A stretch of 64,000 nt of DNA, from the NCBI GenBank assembly GCA_020205615.1, contig CM035167.1, positions 36,034,015 through 36,098,014 of the forward strand. Reading direction: 5' to 3'. Below the pieces are notes generated by a model, which saw nothing but the letters and a program-made list of their open reading frames with translations, made no database searches and was not told where the DNA came from. Source of the stretch: Panax quinquefolius (Eukaryota; Streptophyta; Magnoliopsida; Apiales; Araliaceae). This document shows, piece after piece, positions 11,788-23,876 of the stretch (the stretch's first letter is position 1; every line of letters begins with the position of its first letter). The position numbers and the translations under genes are program-made.

Positions 11788-12684
11788 CTATCCACAGTTG
11801 TAGCATACTGCTTTTCCCTTGAGACAAACTCCTAAGTGAGTCTTCCCACAGTTCTTGCATGCCTCCATCTTCTTCTTAGGATCTCCTTGCTTTACTCTGG
11901 TATTCCCAGAGTTAAAACCCTTCCTCTTCTGCCCATTGCCACTACCACTAGCTCTCTCTGTTTTCACTCCCTCGTCTACCTTATTCTTATTCTCTATGTG
12001 GTATTGGCTTAAAGCCTCATTACCACCCTTGGAAATTATTGCCTTCTCCAGAATGGTTCCAAAAGAATTTCTTTGGAACACTGATATTCTGCTATAGAGC
12101 CAGGGTTTCAAGCCCTTCTCAAATCTTCTAGCATTCCTCACCTCTGTATCTACCTGATGTGGAGCAAACCTCGCCAGGTCATTGAACTTGGCAGCATATT
12201 GGGGAACTGTCATTTCCCCTTGTTTCAGTTCTAGGAACCTCTTCGCCATCCTCCCCTGCATACTTATGGGAAAGTAGTTCTCAAAGAAAATCTCTTTGAA
12301 CTGTGTCCACATTAGGTTTTCTATCCCAGCCCTAGCCTGGTTTATGTGCCACCAAAAGTTGGTCTATCCTTTCATTATATAGGTAGCAAAAGAAACCTTT
12401 TGCCCCTCTTCGACATTTGCAAAAACAAATGCCTTCTCAATTTCTTTTACCTAAGTCTGGGCTTCTATAGAGTCCGTAGTTCCTTTGAACTTCGGTGGAC
12501 CTACATTCTTAAAATCCTTAAACATAGTAGCCCTTACTACCGCATGATTTACGGGTATATTCGCCTCATTTCTATTAAAAGCAGTCGCTAATAAGTTAAC
12601 GAACTCTTGCATTGGATTAACCGGTCCCCCTTCCGATTTATTCACATTGGCTTCTTGATTTTGTTGTCTTCTTCTTGGCGGCAT
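11788..12684 (-). pseudogene. gag (minus Tekay)
   Basis: It starts MPPRRRQQNQ at 12684. 12451-12684 is the N-terminal part and 11788-12312 the core (WTQFKEIFFENYFPISMQ, LKQGEMTVPQYAAKFNDLA). These are followed by a basic Gly/Lys-rich linker and two knuckles near the end, CKNCGKTHLGVC and the start of CYNCG. Between 12312 and 12451 a stop interrupts the frame. This is the best-kept gag of the window. Confidence 0.88.
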
Positions 12685-13481
12685 TTTTATTTAAAGATAA
12701 ATAACACTTCATTATTACTTTCTTCTTGTTAGTTAGTTATTATTTATTATTAAACAATAACTCAAACTCATTACACAACATGTTCCATAAAAGGCTTATT
12801 TTGATTTGTTTCATCCATGTAGTATAATACTACATCATTCGCCATTACACAGCCTTAGCTGATTACATTACTTTCCCGCAATTGCTTTTCATAAATTGGG
12901 ATTTAAAAAAGACTACCCTTTGATATACAAAAGAGGGTTTTACGTCACTACTAGATACATCATATTTACATATCTAACTCTACTTTAGCTACTAACTAGT
13001 CTACGTTTGCTTTATGGCATTCTTGTAGTCCGCATTGGCAAGACTGGCTATAACATCTCAGCTGATAGTTTGCCGAGTCTGCCCTGCCTCTACCGGATAC
13101 TCAGCTACTTGTCACTGAAAATCCCTGTGAGAACTCCTTTGTATATAGGACATTCTACTAAGCTTATACTTTTTAGTCCTTAGCTCTTGTCTAAGCTCAA
13201 AGGCCTCATGTTTCCATGTCCTTCTTGTTCACCAAGATTTCATGGATTTCCTCCTTTAACTCCTTCACCTCGTTCCCCAATTGGATATTTCTATCCAACA
13301 TTGTCATAAATAACGCCTTCATTGACTCCTCCGTAGTCATCTCTTCTACATGTGCTACTGTGTTAAACGACACCACCTCCACTTACTTCTTTGACATGCC
13401 ATCAAATAAGGATGTAAATCCTAAATTCTCTGAGTCTTCTGACTCAACCACCACCACTTCTGGCTACTCGACTACAGGGGT
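12685..13481 (-). other. Leader of the minus Tekay copy with leader-ORF remnant
   Basis: It matches 30-887 of the plus copy in reverse complement. The reverse strand of 13200-13480 encodes an acidic segment (ESEDSENLG) followed by Glu/Lys-rich sequence, equivalent to the coiled-coil leader ORF of the plus copy. It breaks off at 13481, where LTR A of the array begins. Confidence 0.7.
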
Positions 13482-15026
13482 TGTTGGGTAAAATCTAATT
13501 ACGCACAACACGCAAGTATACGTGGTCAACAAGTAATAAAGTGATAAGTTGAGTATTGTTCCCACAGAGAATTATTTATTAAAAATCACCAAGTACTAAC
13601 CCGTAACCAACTCAATCTTATTTAAACAAATGAATTTAATGTTATATATTAAAATATTTAACTAAACTAATTCTAATTACCACTAATTAAAAATCAGATT
13701 ATAGAGATTTAAGATCACAACTTCACTTATTGCTTCATTTAGGTTAACACACTTCTCATCAATTATTCTCTATCCCGAATTGTTAATCAGGAACACGAAA
13801 GTAGTATTAACCACCTCTCGATGCACTAATACCGTATTAACGCTAATCCACAATTAAGATAGAACTGTTAAACACCTTAATCAACTAACCCACTATATCT
13901 CTATGTGAATTACAATTGAAGAAGGTTGAAGAATAAGTTCTCTATCCGATTACATGCGATGTCAAGCATATCTCTACCTTAACACACATCAAGTTTAAGC
14001 TACTAACAAAATCCTGAACACATGCTATCATGATTAGATCTAAATCTATACTTCATCTCTCGAGTTCATATAGATTATCACGGTAATTGATGGCCAAGCA
14101 ATTAAACAATTAAGTCCAAATCACAATAAACAATCCTCTCAATAGAACATAATAATTGATAACGAAGCATATTAAAATAAATTACACAATAAGATTCATT
14201 GTAATCTCAAACAAAAAATTAGTTGATGATTATTGAATTTAAACTAAGAATCCACAATTGAATAATCTTTAAAAGACAAAAATAGAAGAAGTAAAGAAGA
14301 TAGAATCTATTGTCTGTAGATTTGACGCTCCCTCCTTGCTCCTACTTTGAATCTTCAATGGTCTCCAAGTTGCTTCAATCTCCAAATCTCATAAAAACTA
14401 GTGTTTTGATCTAATTTACTCTAATCTAATCTAATAGAATTCTTCCAAAACTCCCTAATCTCTCAATAATCCCCCTAATGTGTTATTCCCTCCTTTATAA
14501 GCCTTTCAGACATGTCTTTAAGTCCTCTTGGAAGTCCTTGAATTAAACAACTCAAAACAATCCTTTTCGGACCTATCAAATCGAAGTTATCGATGAGATC
14601 TACAACTTTTATTCTTTGAGTTTCGAGAAATAACGAACGGACGAATGTCGAAATTGGACTGGAAGTGACTGCTATGCAAATGGCCACCCACAACAATGAA
14701 GTTCAACGACGTCCGTTGGTAGAAATGTCATAACTCTTTCATCCGAACTTTGATTGGAATGATTCAAGATGTTCCGGAAAGCTAAGAAGACGCTCTACAA
14801 TATAGTCCAATTTCCAAGCCAAGAACATGAAATGAACATGAAAGCACAAACGATATTCGGATAGCTTTTCTTTGTATTTTCCTTACCAATAATCGCTCAC
14901 ACCGCTTCCAAATGTATAACCTACAAAACGAACACAAAATGCATGAAAAGTAACTAAGACACGTGAATATAAGCAACTAATTCAAGTAAAAGTTATCGGA
15001 TAAGTAGGTATAAAACCGACTTATCA
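13482..15026 (-). repeat. LTR A (3' LTR of the array)
   Basis: 1545 bp with TG/CA ends. A TATA-like TTATAAA lies on the minus strand at 14494-14500, followed by GGAGGG. Relative to LTR B it lacks a 259 bp segment, as does LTR C. Confidence 0.88.
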
Positions 15027-16189
15027 AATACCCCCAAACTTAAACCTTTGCTTGTCCTCAAGCAAAAACAAAACAAAAATGCAATGCAATGGAATGGAAT
15101 GGAATGCAACTAATCTACATGCTTACGAATCCAGCAATATTGATAGAATCAAATCTATTCACTCGGCCTTAGAACATTTAAGCAAACATGATAATACATC
15201 ATATCAAAACCAATCAACAATTTCCATGTCACTCATCAAATCTTAAATTGTTATTACTGGTATAGTGCGTGTGTGCTCCACAATAATGTTAACTGATATA
15301 AAATCAAATTTAACACATAACAAGTCTCTTCGAAAGAATCATACAGTGTAAACTCAAGAAATCCAAAAACAAGTTAGATCCAACTAAAATCAAACAAGTA
15401 CCAATATCGAGGGTCAACATGGGATACTTATGCTTTATTTTCAACTACGGGGGCTTTTTGCTCTTATTTCCCGTTTATTCTTTTTTTTTTTGGTTTATAT
15501 ACACATAGCTATGCAATGTCTTATTCCCTTAGGCTTTTCAATGCTACCTTAACGAGCTTTCGACCAACAACTCCCAGACCATTAAGACCTTAGGGCGCTA
15601 GGTCTAAAGACAATCCCCTCGGGCTTACTTACTCAAGTAATAAAGGCCACAAAACTAGACAAGCACGCCACGGTGTTTATTCATACTTTTTTGTTCTTTT
15701 TTTTCTTATATAAAGCTTATATACCCCAAATATTCCACCAAACTTAGGTTCTTGTATAACTTTAGTCATCACTACTTATTCTTGTCATTCTTTCATTCAA
15801 ACTAGTATTATCCTTTAGAATCTCGTTATGTATCAATTTAAACTCAAACAATCAACAAATTATTTTTACTGTGCTATCCTTATTATACTAGTTTCAAACA
15901 GAAAAAGACTCATTTCCTAACAAGAAATCACATCAAAGCTCTAATAGTCAATACTAAACTTGCCTACTCAATCCGATTCTCATCATTGGCTAAAATAGAC
16001 TGTAACTTATCAAACAGCTGGACTCATGCAAGATGAACATAGTAACTAACTATTATTTTTGAATGTTTGAATTTTTTGATTTTTTTTAATAATGAACCTA
16101 ATCTATATCAACAATATATGCAAAATAACATAACATAAACATGGAACTAAACATGCAATAACGAACTAAACTAAACGGTGCCAAAAACT
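15027..16189 (-). other. Interior 1 of the array: 3' part only, gag deleted
   Basis: 15027-15041 is the polypurine tract. The remainder is non-coding AT-rich sequence nearly identical to 26864-28000 and 31128-32244. At 16165-16189 it runs straight into a damaged PBS (TGGCACC on the minus strand), so everything between the PBS and the 3' untranslated part, including gag, is gone. No ORF is supported. Confidence 0.8.
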
Positions 16190-17171
16190 TGTTGGGTAAA
16201 ATCTAATTACGCACAACACGCAAGTATACGTGGTCAACAAGTAATAAAGTGATAAGTTGAGTATCGTTCCCACAGAGAATTATTTAATAAAAATCACCAA
16301 GTACTAACCCGTAACCAACTCAATCTTATTTAAACAAATGAATTTCATGTTATAAATTAAAATATTTAACTAAACTAATTCTAATTACCACTAATTAAAA
16401 ATCAGATTATAGAGATTTAAGATCACAACTTCACTTATTGCTTCATTTAGGTTAACACACTTCTCATCAATTATTCTCTATCCCGAATTGTTAATCAAGA
16501 ACACGAAAGTAGTATTAACCACCTCTCAATGCACTAATACCGTATTAACGTCAATCCACAATTAAGATAGAAATCCGTTAAACACCTTAATCAACTAACT
16601 CACTATATCTCTATGTGAATTACAATTGAAGAAGGTTGAAGAATAAGTTCTCTATCCAATTACATGCGATGTCAAGCATATCTCTACCTTAACACACATC
16701 AAGTTTAAGCTACTAACAAAATCCTGAACACATGCTATCATGATTAGATCTAAATCTATACTTCATCTCTCGAGTTCATATAGATTATCACGGTAATTGA
16801 TGGCCAAGCAATTAAACAATTAAGTCCAAATCACAATAGACAATCCTCTCAATAGAACATAATAATTGATAACGAAACATATTAAAATAAACTACATAAT
16901 AAGATCCATTGTAATCTCAAACAAAGAATTAGTTCATGATTATTGAATTTAAACTAAGAATCCACAATTGAATAATCATTAAAAGACAAAAATAGAAAAA
17001 GTAAAGAAGATAGAATCTATTGTCTGTAGATTTGACGCTCTCTCCTTGCTCCTACTTTGAATCTTCAATGGTTTCCAAGTTGCTTCAATCTCCAAATCTC
17101 ATAAAAACTAGTGTTTTGATCTAATTTACTCTAATCTAATCTAATAGAATTCTTCCAAAAACTCCCAAATC
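16190..17171 (-). repeat. LTR B, left part
   Basis: It starts TGTTGGGTAAAATC and matches LTRs A and C until 17171, where the family G LTR (TGTGACGCC) interrupts it. It resumes at about 26060. Confidence 0.88.
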
Positions 17172-18269
17172 TGTGACGCCCCCAAAATTAGGTATACGTC
17201 ACCCATCTTGGGTCGCCACTTACATGGTACAGAATTTAAATACAACTTACTAATATAATTGTCGTATACAATACGACATAAACTGTGAGTTTGAATACAA
17301 ATATTGTCTACTAGATATTATACAAACTCAAAAGGAGTCCTCATTATAATTATTATCACAGTATTTCACAGAATAGTGAGGACTACTAATGTTATCCTCT
17401 GGACCATTACTCCATTCCCCGACTCGTCCCAAATTTATATTCTCATTTCAAGAGAACAAAGGAAAGAAAGGGTGAGCTCAACTAGCCCAAAGAAGAAATA
17501 TTATAACTAAGATAATGCGTAATAAATTATCAATAGTCTTCAACAATGTTAAACCGATAAAATACAATAGACAAACCGCTTTATCTGCAATGAATACGTA
17601 ATCCATTAAAAGAGTCAAGTAGAAAATAAAGTCTACTATCTTTTAGGTTTTAAAAGGTTTTCATCAATTTTATCACTAAGACTCGCTTTAATGAATAAAC
17701 CACAATATCTAATCATCCTCGTACTACTTGGCCAAGGATTTTCATCAAATTATCAATGGTCACGACTATACCGAATCACCCTCGGTCATAATCATACCAA
17801 AAACTATCCATCACTGCATTATAAGCCACTGAAAACTTTTGTCACATCATTTATAACAAGCCATGATTATACCGAATGATCCCTGGTCATAATCATACTA
17901 AGTGCATCTATGCACGTAAGCCAAAGATAACATAATATAACATGAGGATGATGACAATGACATAATAATTCAATAAAACAAGTTCACGAATTAATTTATT
18001 CAGAACTAATAACGCCCAAATTGTCAAACATGATACTGCTTTGTAGAGTAAAATTCAAGAATGATCAGAAGAATATTTCCATGAAAAGATACTGGATGAA
18101 ACGCAAATATCAAGAATATTCTACTAATTTCATGGAGTATAGAAGTCAAAGTTTTAACCAACTGGGTATAATAAAGAATGGAATAACAAAGGAAATCACC
18201 ATGCATGCGCAGATTGCAGATGGCAAAAGTTATTCCAATGTAATAATAATAATGTAAGTCAGTCGTGAA

Positions 18270-18660
18270 ATTCACAATCGGCTGCGGGATGTTCCAACAG
18301 AATAATAAAGTTGGAACCAGATCCTGTAAAACACATGTATAGGATATTCCAATGTAATGATAAAGATTTTAACCAGTCCGTGTAAAAACACATGCATGTG
18401 ATGTTCCAATGTAATAATAATAAAGACGGAACCAGTCCTGTAAAACACATGCATGTGATGTTCCAATGTAATAATAGAAGAATGTCACCAAGTATAGGGT
18501 AAACCACTTATACTGATTATGTATAGGGTATGCCACAGATACAAAAGTTATTCCAATGTAATAATAAAGAATGGAATAACGGAGGATTTCACCAAGTATA
18601 GGGTATGTCAGAGATACAAAGTTATTCCAATGTAATAATAAAGAATGGAATAATGTAAGT
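18270..18660 (-). repeat. Hairpin-bearing repeat field in family G LTR
   Basis: A loose repeat of roughly 55-65 bp recurs. Perfect stems flank a nearly constant A/T-rich loop (AATGTAATAATAAAGA). Examples are GTTCCAAC/GTTGGAAC (18291-18317), GTTCC/GGAAC (18403-18432) and GTTATTCCA/TGGAATAAC (18547-18580). The 12 bp palindrome CACATGCATGTG occurs at 18389-18400 and again at 18446-18457. The right LTR has the same field at about 25000-25380, and the plus-strand LTR at 62690-63130. Confidence 0.75.
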
Positions 18661-18865
18661 TCTCTTCATGAATAAGAAAGAATAACACCCCTTACTTGTA
18701 CAACAAATAATATCCCTTACCATAAAAGACACCTGGATATCAAAGTAGTGAAGTACCGTATCACTCTTCTTCTTTCTCTCTATAGATTTTTCTCTATAGC
18801 TTCTCTCTATAATTTCTCTCTGTAGTTTCAAGTGAATTCTAAGAAAATAATGAAGGAATGAGCTT

Positions 18866-18874
18866 CTATTTATA
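18866..18874 (-). promoter_or_regulatory. TATA box of family G LTR
   Basis: TATAAATAG on the minus strand, followed in transcript direction by a long CT/GA-rich run with repeated TATAGAGAGAA-like units at 18775-18830. The same arrangement is conserved in the other family G LTRs at 25587-25595, 38490-38498 and 62505-62513. Confidence 0.7.
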
Positions 18875-19613
18875 GGAAAATAGAATGCATAGTAATTAAT
18901 CCATGAACGTCCAGATTGATTTACTTTAATCTGACTATCCATATTTAAAGCAAAATCTTTTAAATAAAATATCATATATTCTATTTATATAAAACATTTA
19001 CTATACTATGCAAACACTATGCAAAAAAACACTATGCAAAACACTATGCAACACTATGCATAATAAAATATAATATATTCTATTTATGTAATAACTTTAA
19101 TAAAGTATTCTGCTTTTATATAAAGATGTTTCGCTTTTATTACGTTAATAATAATGAATAAAACAAAACGTCATTATCGCTTATAATAATTCATATTATT
19201 AATCGATAATAATGGAATCAAACCGAGTGACTTCTCACATAAGATCAATAATCAATACCGTGTGCTACTATGCAACCACACGTACATCGCATTTCTTTTA
19301 CTACCGAAAGTAGTTCAACAAAGATCAATGGTAAAACTTCCGCCGTTATTTCAATAAAAAATATTTTTGTCGTTTTTTCAATCCGACAATAATTTCATTG
19401 TGGGGTCCACCAATGATTGAGCCATTGTATTTAATATTCCCTCGCTAAACCCGAATATTCTCCCACCAATTCAAATATAATATAACCACTTGATACTTTG
19501 CAAAATTTATAAATACTACCCACAACTATAATATTATCTCAAATTCACACCATAATATTAAAAATTATTTTGACAAAATTTAAATCTTTATTGATAAAAT
19601 ACTGGGTCTCACA

Positions 19614-19627
19614 ATCTCCCTCCTTAT
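19614..19627 (-). promoter_or_regulatory. Polypurine tract of family G element
   Basis: ATAAGGAGGGAGAT on the minus strand directly abuts the TGTGAGACCC start of the 3' LTR. Confidence 0.8.
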
Positions 19628-22210
19628 AGAATTTTGCCCTCAAATTAGGGTACGACTGGTATGATAAAGAGATGAGGATACCTTGAATACCTTTATCGTT
19701 GAAAACATTAAATTCATTTTGCAATCCTACCAAAGATATTCATTAACAATTCATCTTTGCACTACGTGCCAAAGATATACAATCAGAAACCAATAATGCT
19801 TTGAGACTCAACTTAATAGTATCACGACCATTTAATTATCCATGCACCAATCGCCAAGGATATTCGTGTTTTCAATTACTGGCCATGATTATACCCAATA
19901 ATCCTTGGTCATAATCATACCAAGTCTATCAATACACTACTACCAAAGATGACTTTTACCACATCCATGAATTAATATTTCATTGCCGAGACTCACCAAT
20001 AATTAATCCATATCATCGAATCATCCCCGCACTACGTGCCAAGGATATTCATTAGTATCACGACCATTTAATTATCCATGACTACTACCAAAGATAATCG
20101 TGTATTCATTAGTATCACGACCATAAATTATCCATGCACTACTACCAAAGATAATCGGTATTCATTAGTATCACGACCACAAATTATCCATGCACTACTA
20201 CCAAAGATAATCGTGTATTCATTAAGATCACGACCACAAATTATCCATGCACTATGGCCAAAGATAATCGTATTCATTAAGATCACGACCACAAATTATC
20301 CATGCACTACTACCAAAGATAATCGTGTATTCATTAGTATCACGACCACAAATTATCCATGCACTACTACCAAAGATAATCGTGTATTCATTAGTATCAC
20401 GACCACAAATTATCCATGACTACTACCAAAGATAATCGTAGTATTCATTAGTATCACGACCACAAATTATCCATGCACTACTACCAAAATAATAATCGTG
20501 TTTTCAATTACGGTTATGATTATACCGAACAATCCCTCGGTCATAATCATACCAAGTCCATCTATGCACTACAGCCATGTATGATGACTTTCAACATAAT
20601 ATAAACATGAGGATAATGATATAAAGAATCAATCAAATGAGATAAAGGATAAATATTAAACATTTATAATATAATTTATCCAGATTCAAGAATATCCCCA
20701 TGTTATCAATCACTTAATAATCTCATAATCTAATATCATTAATATTATAACAATATTTTAATCACTTCTTAAATTTATAAACAATTTATCTCAATTGTTT
20801 ACGCTCACCATATAATGCATTTAATCATTCAAAATGCCATACTCATAATATATCATCACCAATTATCAAGTCCTCAAAAAAATATGCATATACTCTATAT
20901 AGGATTCTCTAGCCATAAAATCCTATTTTCAACTTTGTTACTTCACATAACATATTTAACTCATATGTTCGTAACTAAACTATTTTCATGAAAAATACCA
21001 AATCAGTCCCAAAAATATTTCTTTTCTGGGATTTAGCATAATATAGTCCCATAATGAAAATATATTTTTCTCGGAATTTTTAAAATTCATTTACTATTTT
21101 TCAAAAATCAATTTCTAATTAATTCCTTAAGAAATTAGCTACCTCAAGTTTAACTCCAAAAATTCCCAAATCTTGGCAGGACCTTACACATGTTAATGTG
21201 AGCCTCCCGTTTAAATTTCATGGTCATCGGAGTTATAGAACTCCAGTTATAGCATTTTTCGTCAAAAAAATCTAAATATTGAAATGGTCATAACTTGCTC
21301 ATTTTAAGTCAGAATAAGCTCATTTTTGGACAGGAGTTACCTTATACCATATACTTTCATTTCCCAAAAGGCTAGAATTTTTCTCATAATTTAAGTGGCC
21401 GAAAATGCCCTTTTAAAAATAAAATCAGTAGCTTTTTGAAATTTCCAAATTTTTTCATTCTTTATTAAAATCACCCACACGTAAATCTACAACATCTTTT
21501 CCAAGTGATTCCACTTGGAGATGCTACAAAACTCATAGATCTAACTCTAGACTTGAACACACTGAAAAATTCAAAATATATTAGGAGATATGGTCAATTG
21601 AATTTCATGTTACGTTTTTCACAAAATCGATTTTCAACTCTTTGTGATTTCTAAGAAACTTTCATGTTTTCTCATAATAACTAACATAACTCATTATAAC
21701 ACTTACTAATACCACGTATACCCATGATTTTCATTAGTCCAATGCTTTTATTATGACTTTCATCATAATCCACGTAAATGCATCCTTTTAGTTGAAGAAA
21801 TATTTGAGGGTTTAAGAAATGGGTTTTCAGATTGGGGTCAATACAAAATTCGATTTCACGCCTAGGGTAGGCTAGAAAGTCTTCAAGAATACGTCAAGAA
21901 ATTTATTAATGATAGAAATATCATTCAAAATCTGTGACTCTCATCCAAAACTGGATAATACGTCACATTGATACCAACTGTGACTTCTATCCTTTAACTT
22001 AGATAGCACTCATAATGATGCCTATCAACTCGCCATCTTCTTTCATGATGTCGCCTAGAGAAAGTCCGCCTCGGTGCATTCCACACAAGGAAGTCAACAA
22101 CTAAAGGTTCAGGATCTTTACTTATGGCTTGATATGACAATGATTGACTTTAGTAGTTTGGTTACTTGAATTCGCACAACAAGTTGGTTATGAATATAAA
22201 AGCTAACAAC
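19628..22210 (-). other. Non-coding 3' interior of family G element
   Basis: No pol domain is recognisable where RT and integrase should be. 19850-20620 contains segments homologous to the element's own LTR (compare 17690-17980), including two strong inverted repeats of the ATGATTATACC type (19882-19915 and about 20513-20550) and a tandem repeat. 20620-21980 is AT-rich sequence I cannot assign. Near 21970 a GTTGGTATCA motif next to GTCACA resembles an LTR end plus PBS on the minus strand, but I could not extend this into a second element. Confidence 0.6.
20031..20510. repeat. 57 bp tandem repeat, about eight copies
   Basis: The unit contains GCACTACTACCAAAGATAAT, TATTCATTAGTATCACGACC and AAATTATCCAT in that order. 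Copies differ by a few bases and small indels. Single diverged copies lie upstream at about 19755 and 19810. An open frame across it is only a by-product of the repeat. Confidence 0.88.
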
Positions 22211-22537
22211 TCACTTAAAAGCATGATGAGTAGTTAACCAATTGATTCCTAAAATCACATCAAAGGCAAATATTTTCAAAAAGATAAGATCGACAGGTAA
22301 CGTGAAAATGTTTATTTGAATCAAACAAGATTTAAAAATAGTAGCGGTAACGAAGGCTCCTACTAACGAAGTTGCAACCAATAAGTCAAAGTTTAACTTC
22401 TTCAGAGTCAAATTTAAACGTTGAACACAACTAGGTGAAATAAAAGAGTGGGTAGAACTGGTATCTAACATGGTATAGACTTCGCAATAGCTTATGATTA
22501 ACTTACCCGTGATAATTTTATTAAGGTTCCTCATCAC
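22211..22537 (-). pseudogene. Degenerate retropepsin of family G element
   Basis: 108 codons. The active site reads YTMLDTSSTHSFISPSCVQR, where the usual form is a D(S/T)GATHSFIS box. The catalytic Asp is kept but Gly is replaced by Ser. The second hallmark FDVILGINWL is near the C-terminus. It lies downstream of the zinc knuckles on the minus strand, as expected for gag-pro order. No pol follows it. Confidence 0.75.
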
Positions 22538-22639
22538 GAGAAAAAAAAACGCTCTCTCTTAAACTATCGGCTTTGGTTTGTCTGGGACAGCCTTTGGTGC
22601 CTCCATCCTAGTTGAATTTGTCTTCGGTAAACGACAAAA

Positions 22640-23470
22640 TCAAGCTAAGTAACCTTCTCTTCCATAATTATAACATGCTTTGGACGGCATGGCGCAGCGA
22701 TCGACCGATGTGTCCCCCTCCTCCGCATTTGAAGCATATGATAGGTGGTCTTTCTCCTTCTTAACAACGGTCTTTGGTGCCGACGTCTTTCCATCATTGT
22801 TGAATTTCCTCTTCTTGAAATTTCCATTCCTATTATCTTCGCCATGGTTACCACCGAAATGATAATTTCCCCACGATGGTTATCGTTGTTCGATGGCCGC
22901 TGCCATTTGCAGACGATTATTATTGTGTTGTTGGTCATTACCTTTTGGTTGGTCGACTCATTATCGCGCTCAATAATCGAGCCCTATTCACAATATCCGA
23001 ATACAAACAAAGTTTATGAGAAATTAGGTATCGACGTATATCGGGTTTCAAACCTCTTAAAACATTCGCCATTCGCTCCTCATTATCGATCAAATGGGAC
23101 GTGAAACCGTGATAACTCCGCAAATTTTGCCTCAGATTGCGACACCTGGCCATATTGTTTTGTTCCAACTTGATAAACTCCACCTCCTTCATGTGGCTTA
23201 ATACTTTGTGAAAGTATTTGTCGTTGAACAACTCTTCGAACTTCTCCCAAGACATCTTGAGTATGTCATCTGGGCACGCTTTTACGATTTCCACCAAGAA
23301 TCGCCTCTTCACGCAACATAAAGGTGGCAAATGGAACCTTTTGCTCTCTTCGAGCATCCCAAGACATCAAATATCTTGGTGATCCGCTTTAACCACGCCT
23401 CCTCCTTAAGTGGTTCGCTTTCTAAAACTCGTGGTCCCAGCTCCTTGAATCGCTTAGCGGTGACCGACCG
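22640..23470 (-). pseudogene. gag of family G element, frameshifted
   Basis: The reverse strand from about 23470 reads FKELGPRVLESEPLKEEAWL and then, with frameshifts, a segment like PFATFMLREEA. 22938-23357 is open and contains the gag core (WEKFEELFNDKYFHK, EFIKLEQNNM, LRGLKPDIRRYL). Two zinc knuckles follow near 22640-22740. One reads CFKCGGGGHIGR but has lost its last Cys, and the other reads CYNYGREGYL. Such paired knuckles are usual for this gag type. Confidence 0.75.
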
Positions 23471-23863
23471 TGGGTTGCCATTATTTTCACCGCTTTATGA
23501 ACAGAGCCGCCTTCATTCGATGTTGCATGAATTCAAAAACTCCTAAACGCATCGTTGCTCGTCATTTGATCGGTGTTGTTGTTTACATAGGAGGATTATC
23601 GCCATCCTATCGCACATTATCCTCGATTATCGATCCGTGGAGACTCAACGGCCTCTCGTGCTCCATTGCTTATCTCAACATTTTTCGATGCCATTTTCAA
23701 ATCGCCACAAAACAAGGGTTAATTAACATGTCACATATTATCCCTATACACCGATTCCACCAATTAAATACCAAATAAACTTAGGTAGGTCATACTAGCA
23801 AAGGAATTTCCGCCTCTCCCTCCTAGTTCTTATCTCACATCTTAGCTGTGGATCATATCCTAA
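23471..23863 (-). other. Leader of family G element
   Basis: It lies between the PBS and recognisable gag on the minus strand. It probably includes the gag N-terminus in a decayed form (fragment NGNPRSVTAKRF near 23470-23500). Nothing else is recognised. Confidence 0.5.
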
Positions 23864-23876
23864 GCTCGATACCAAC
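23864..23876 (-). promoter_or_regulatory. Primer binding site of family G element
   Basis: On the minus strand, TTGGTATCGAGC directly follows the end of the 5' LTR. It resembles the initiator Met tRNA PBS TGGTATCAGAGC with two changes. Confidence 0.7.

Larger units (their letters stand above)
8659..13481 (-). mobile_element. Tekay-type chromovirus, minus copy, body (split by two insertions)
   Basis: Read on the minus strand from 13481 down to 8659 it gives leader, gag, protease, RT, RNase H and integrase. At 8659 the integrase stops abruptly at the end of the plus Tekay LTR, so the remaining integrase, chromodomain and 3' LTR should lie upstream of this window. At 13481 the leader stops at the tandem array; its missing start, PBS and part of the 5' LTR are at 32245-32912. 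The reading frames are longer than in the plus copy, but every domain still carries some lesion. Confidence 0.88.
17172..19613 (-). repeat. 3' LTR of family G element
   Basis: 2442 bp. On the minus strand it begins TGTGAGACCC and ends GGGGGCGTCACA. It contains a TATA box, a CT-rich stretch just downstream of it in the transcript sense, and a field of hairpin-bearing repeats at 18270-18660. Inverted repeats of the form ATGATTATACC...GGTCATAATCAT also occur near 17860-17900. Confidence 0.9.

Noticed and set aside
14475..15246. Short ORFs repeated at 14475-14976, 26312-26813 and 30597-31077, and at 15052, 26853 and 31153
   Set aside because: They recur because the LTRs and interiors recur; composition is non-coding and no domain is seen.
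20078..20419. 113-codon plus-strand ORF with repeating TTTKDNR segments
   Set aside because: It is only a reading frame through the 57 bp tandem repeat; the repetition is at the DNA level and frames shift between copies.
21960..21985. Possible further LTR end plus PBS (GTCACA next to GTTGGTATCA on the minus strand)
   Set aside because: No matching second LTR, polypurine tract or LTR body could be traced on the expected side, so it may be chance or an old fragment.
22680..23104. Plus-strand ORFs across family G gag
   Set aside because: The reverse strand has the gag core and zinc knuckles; these are shadows.
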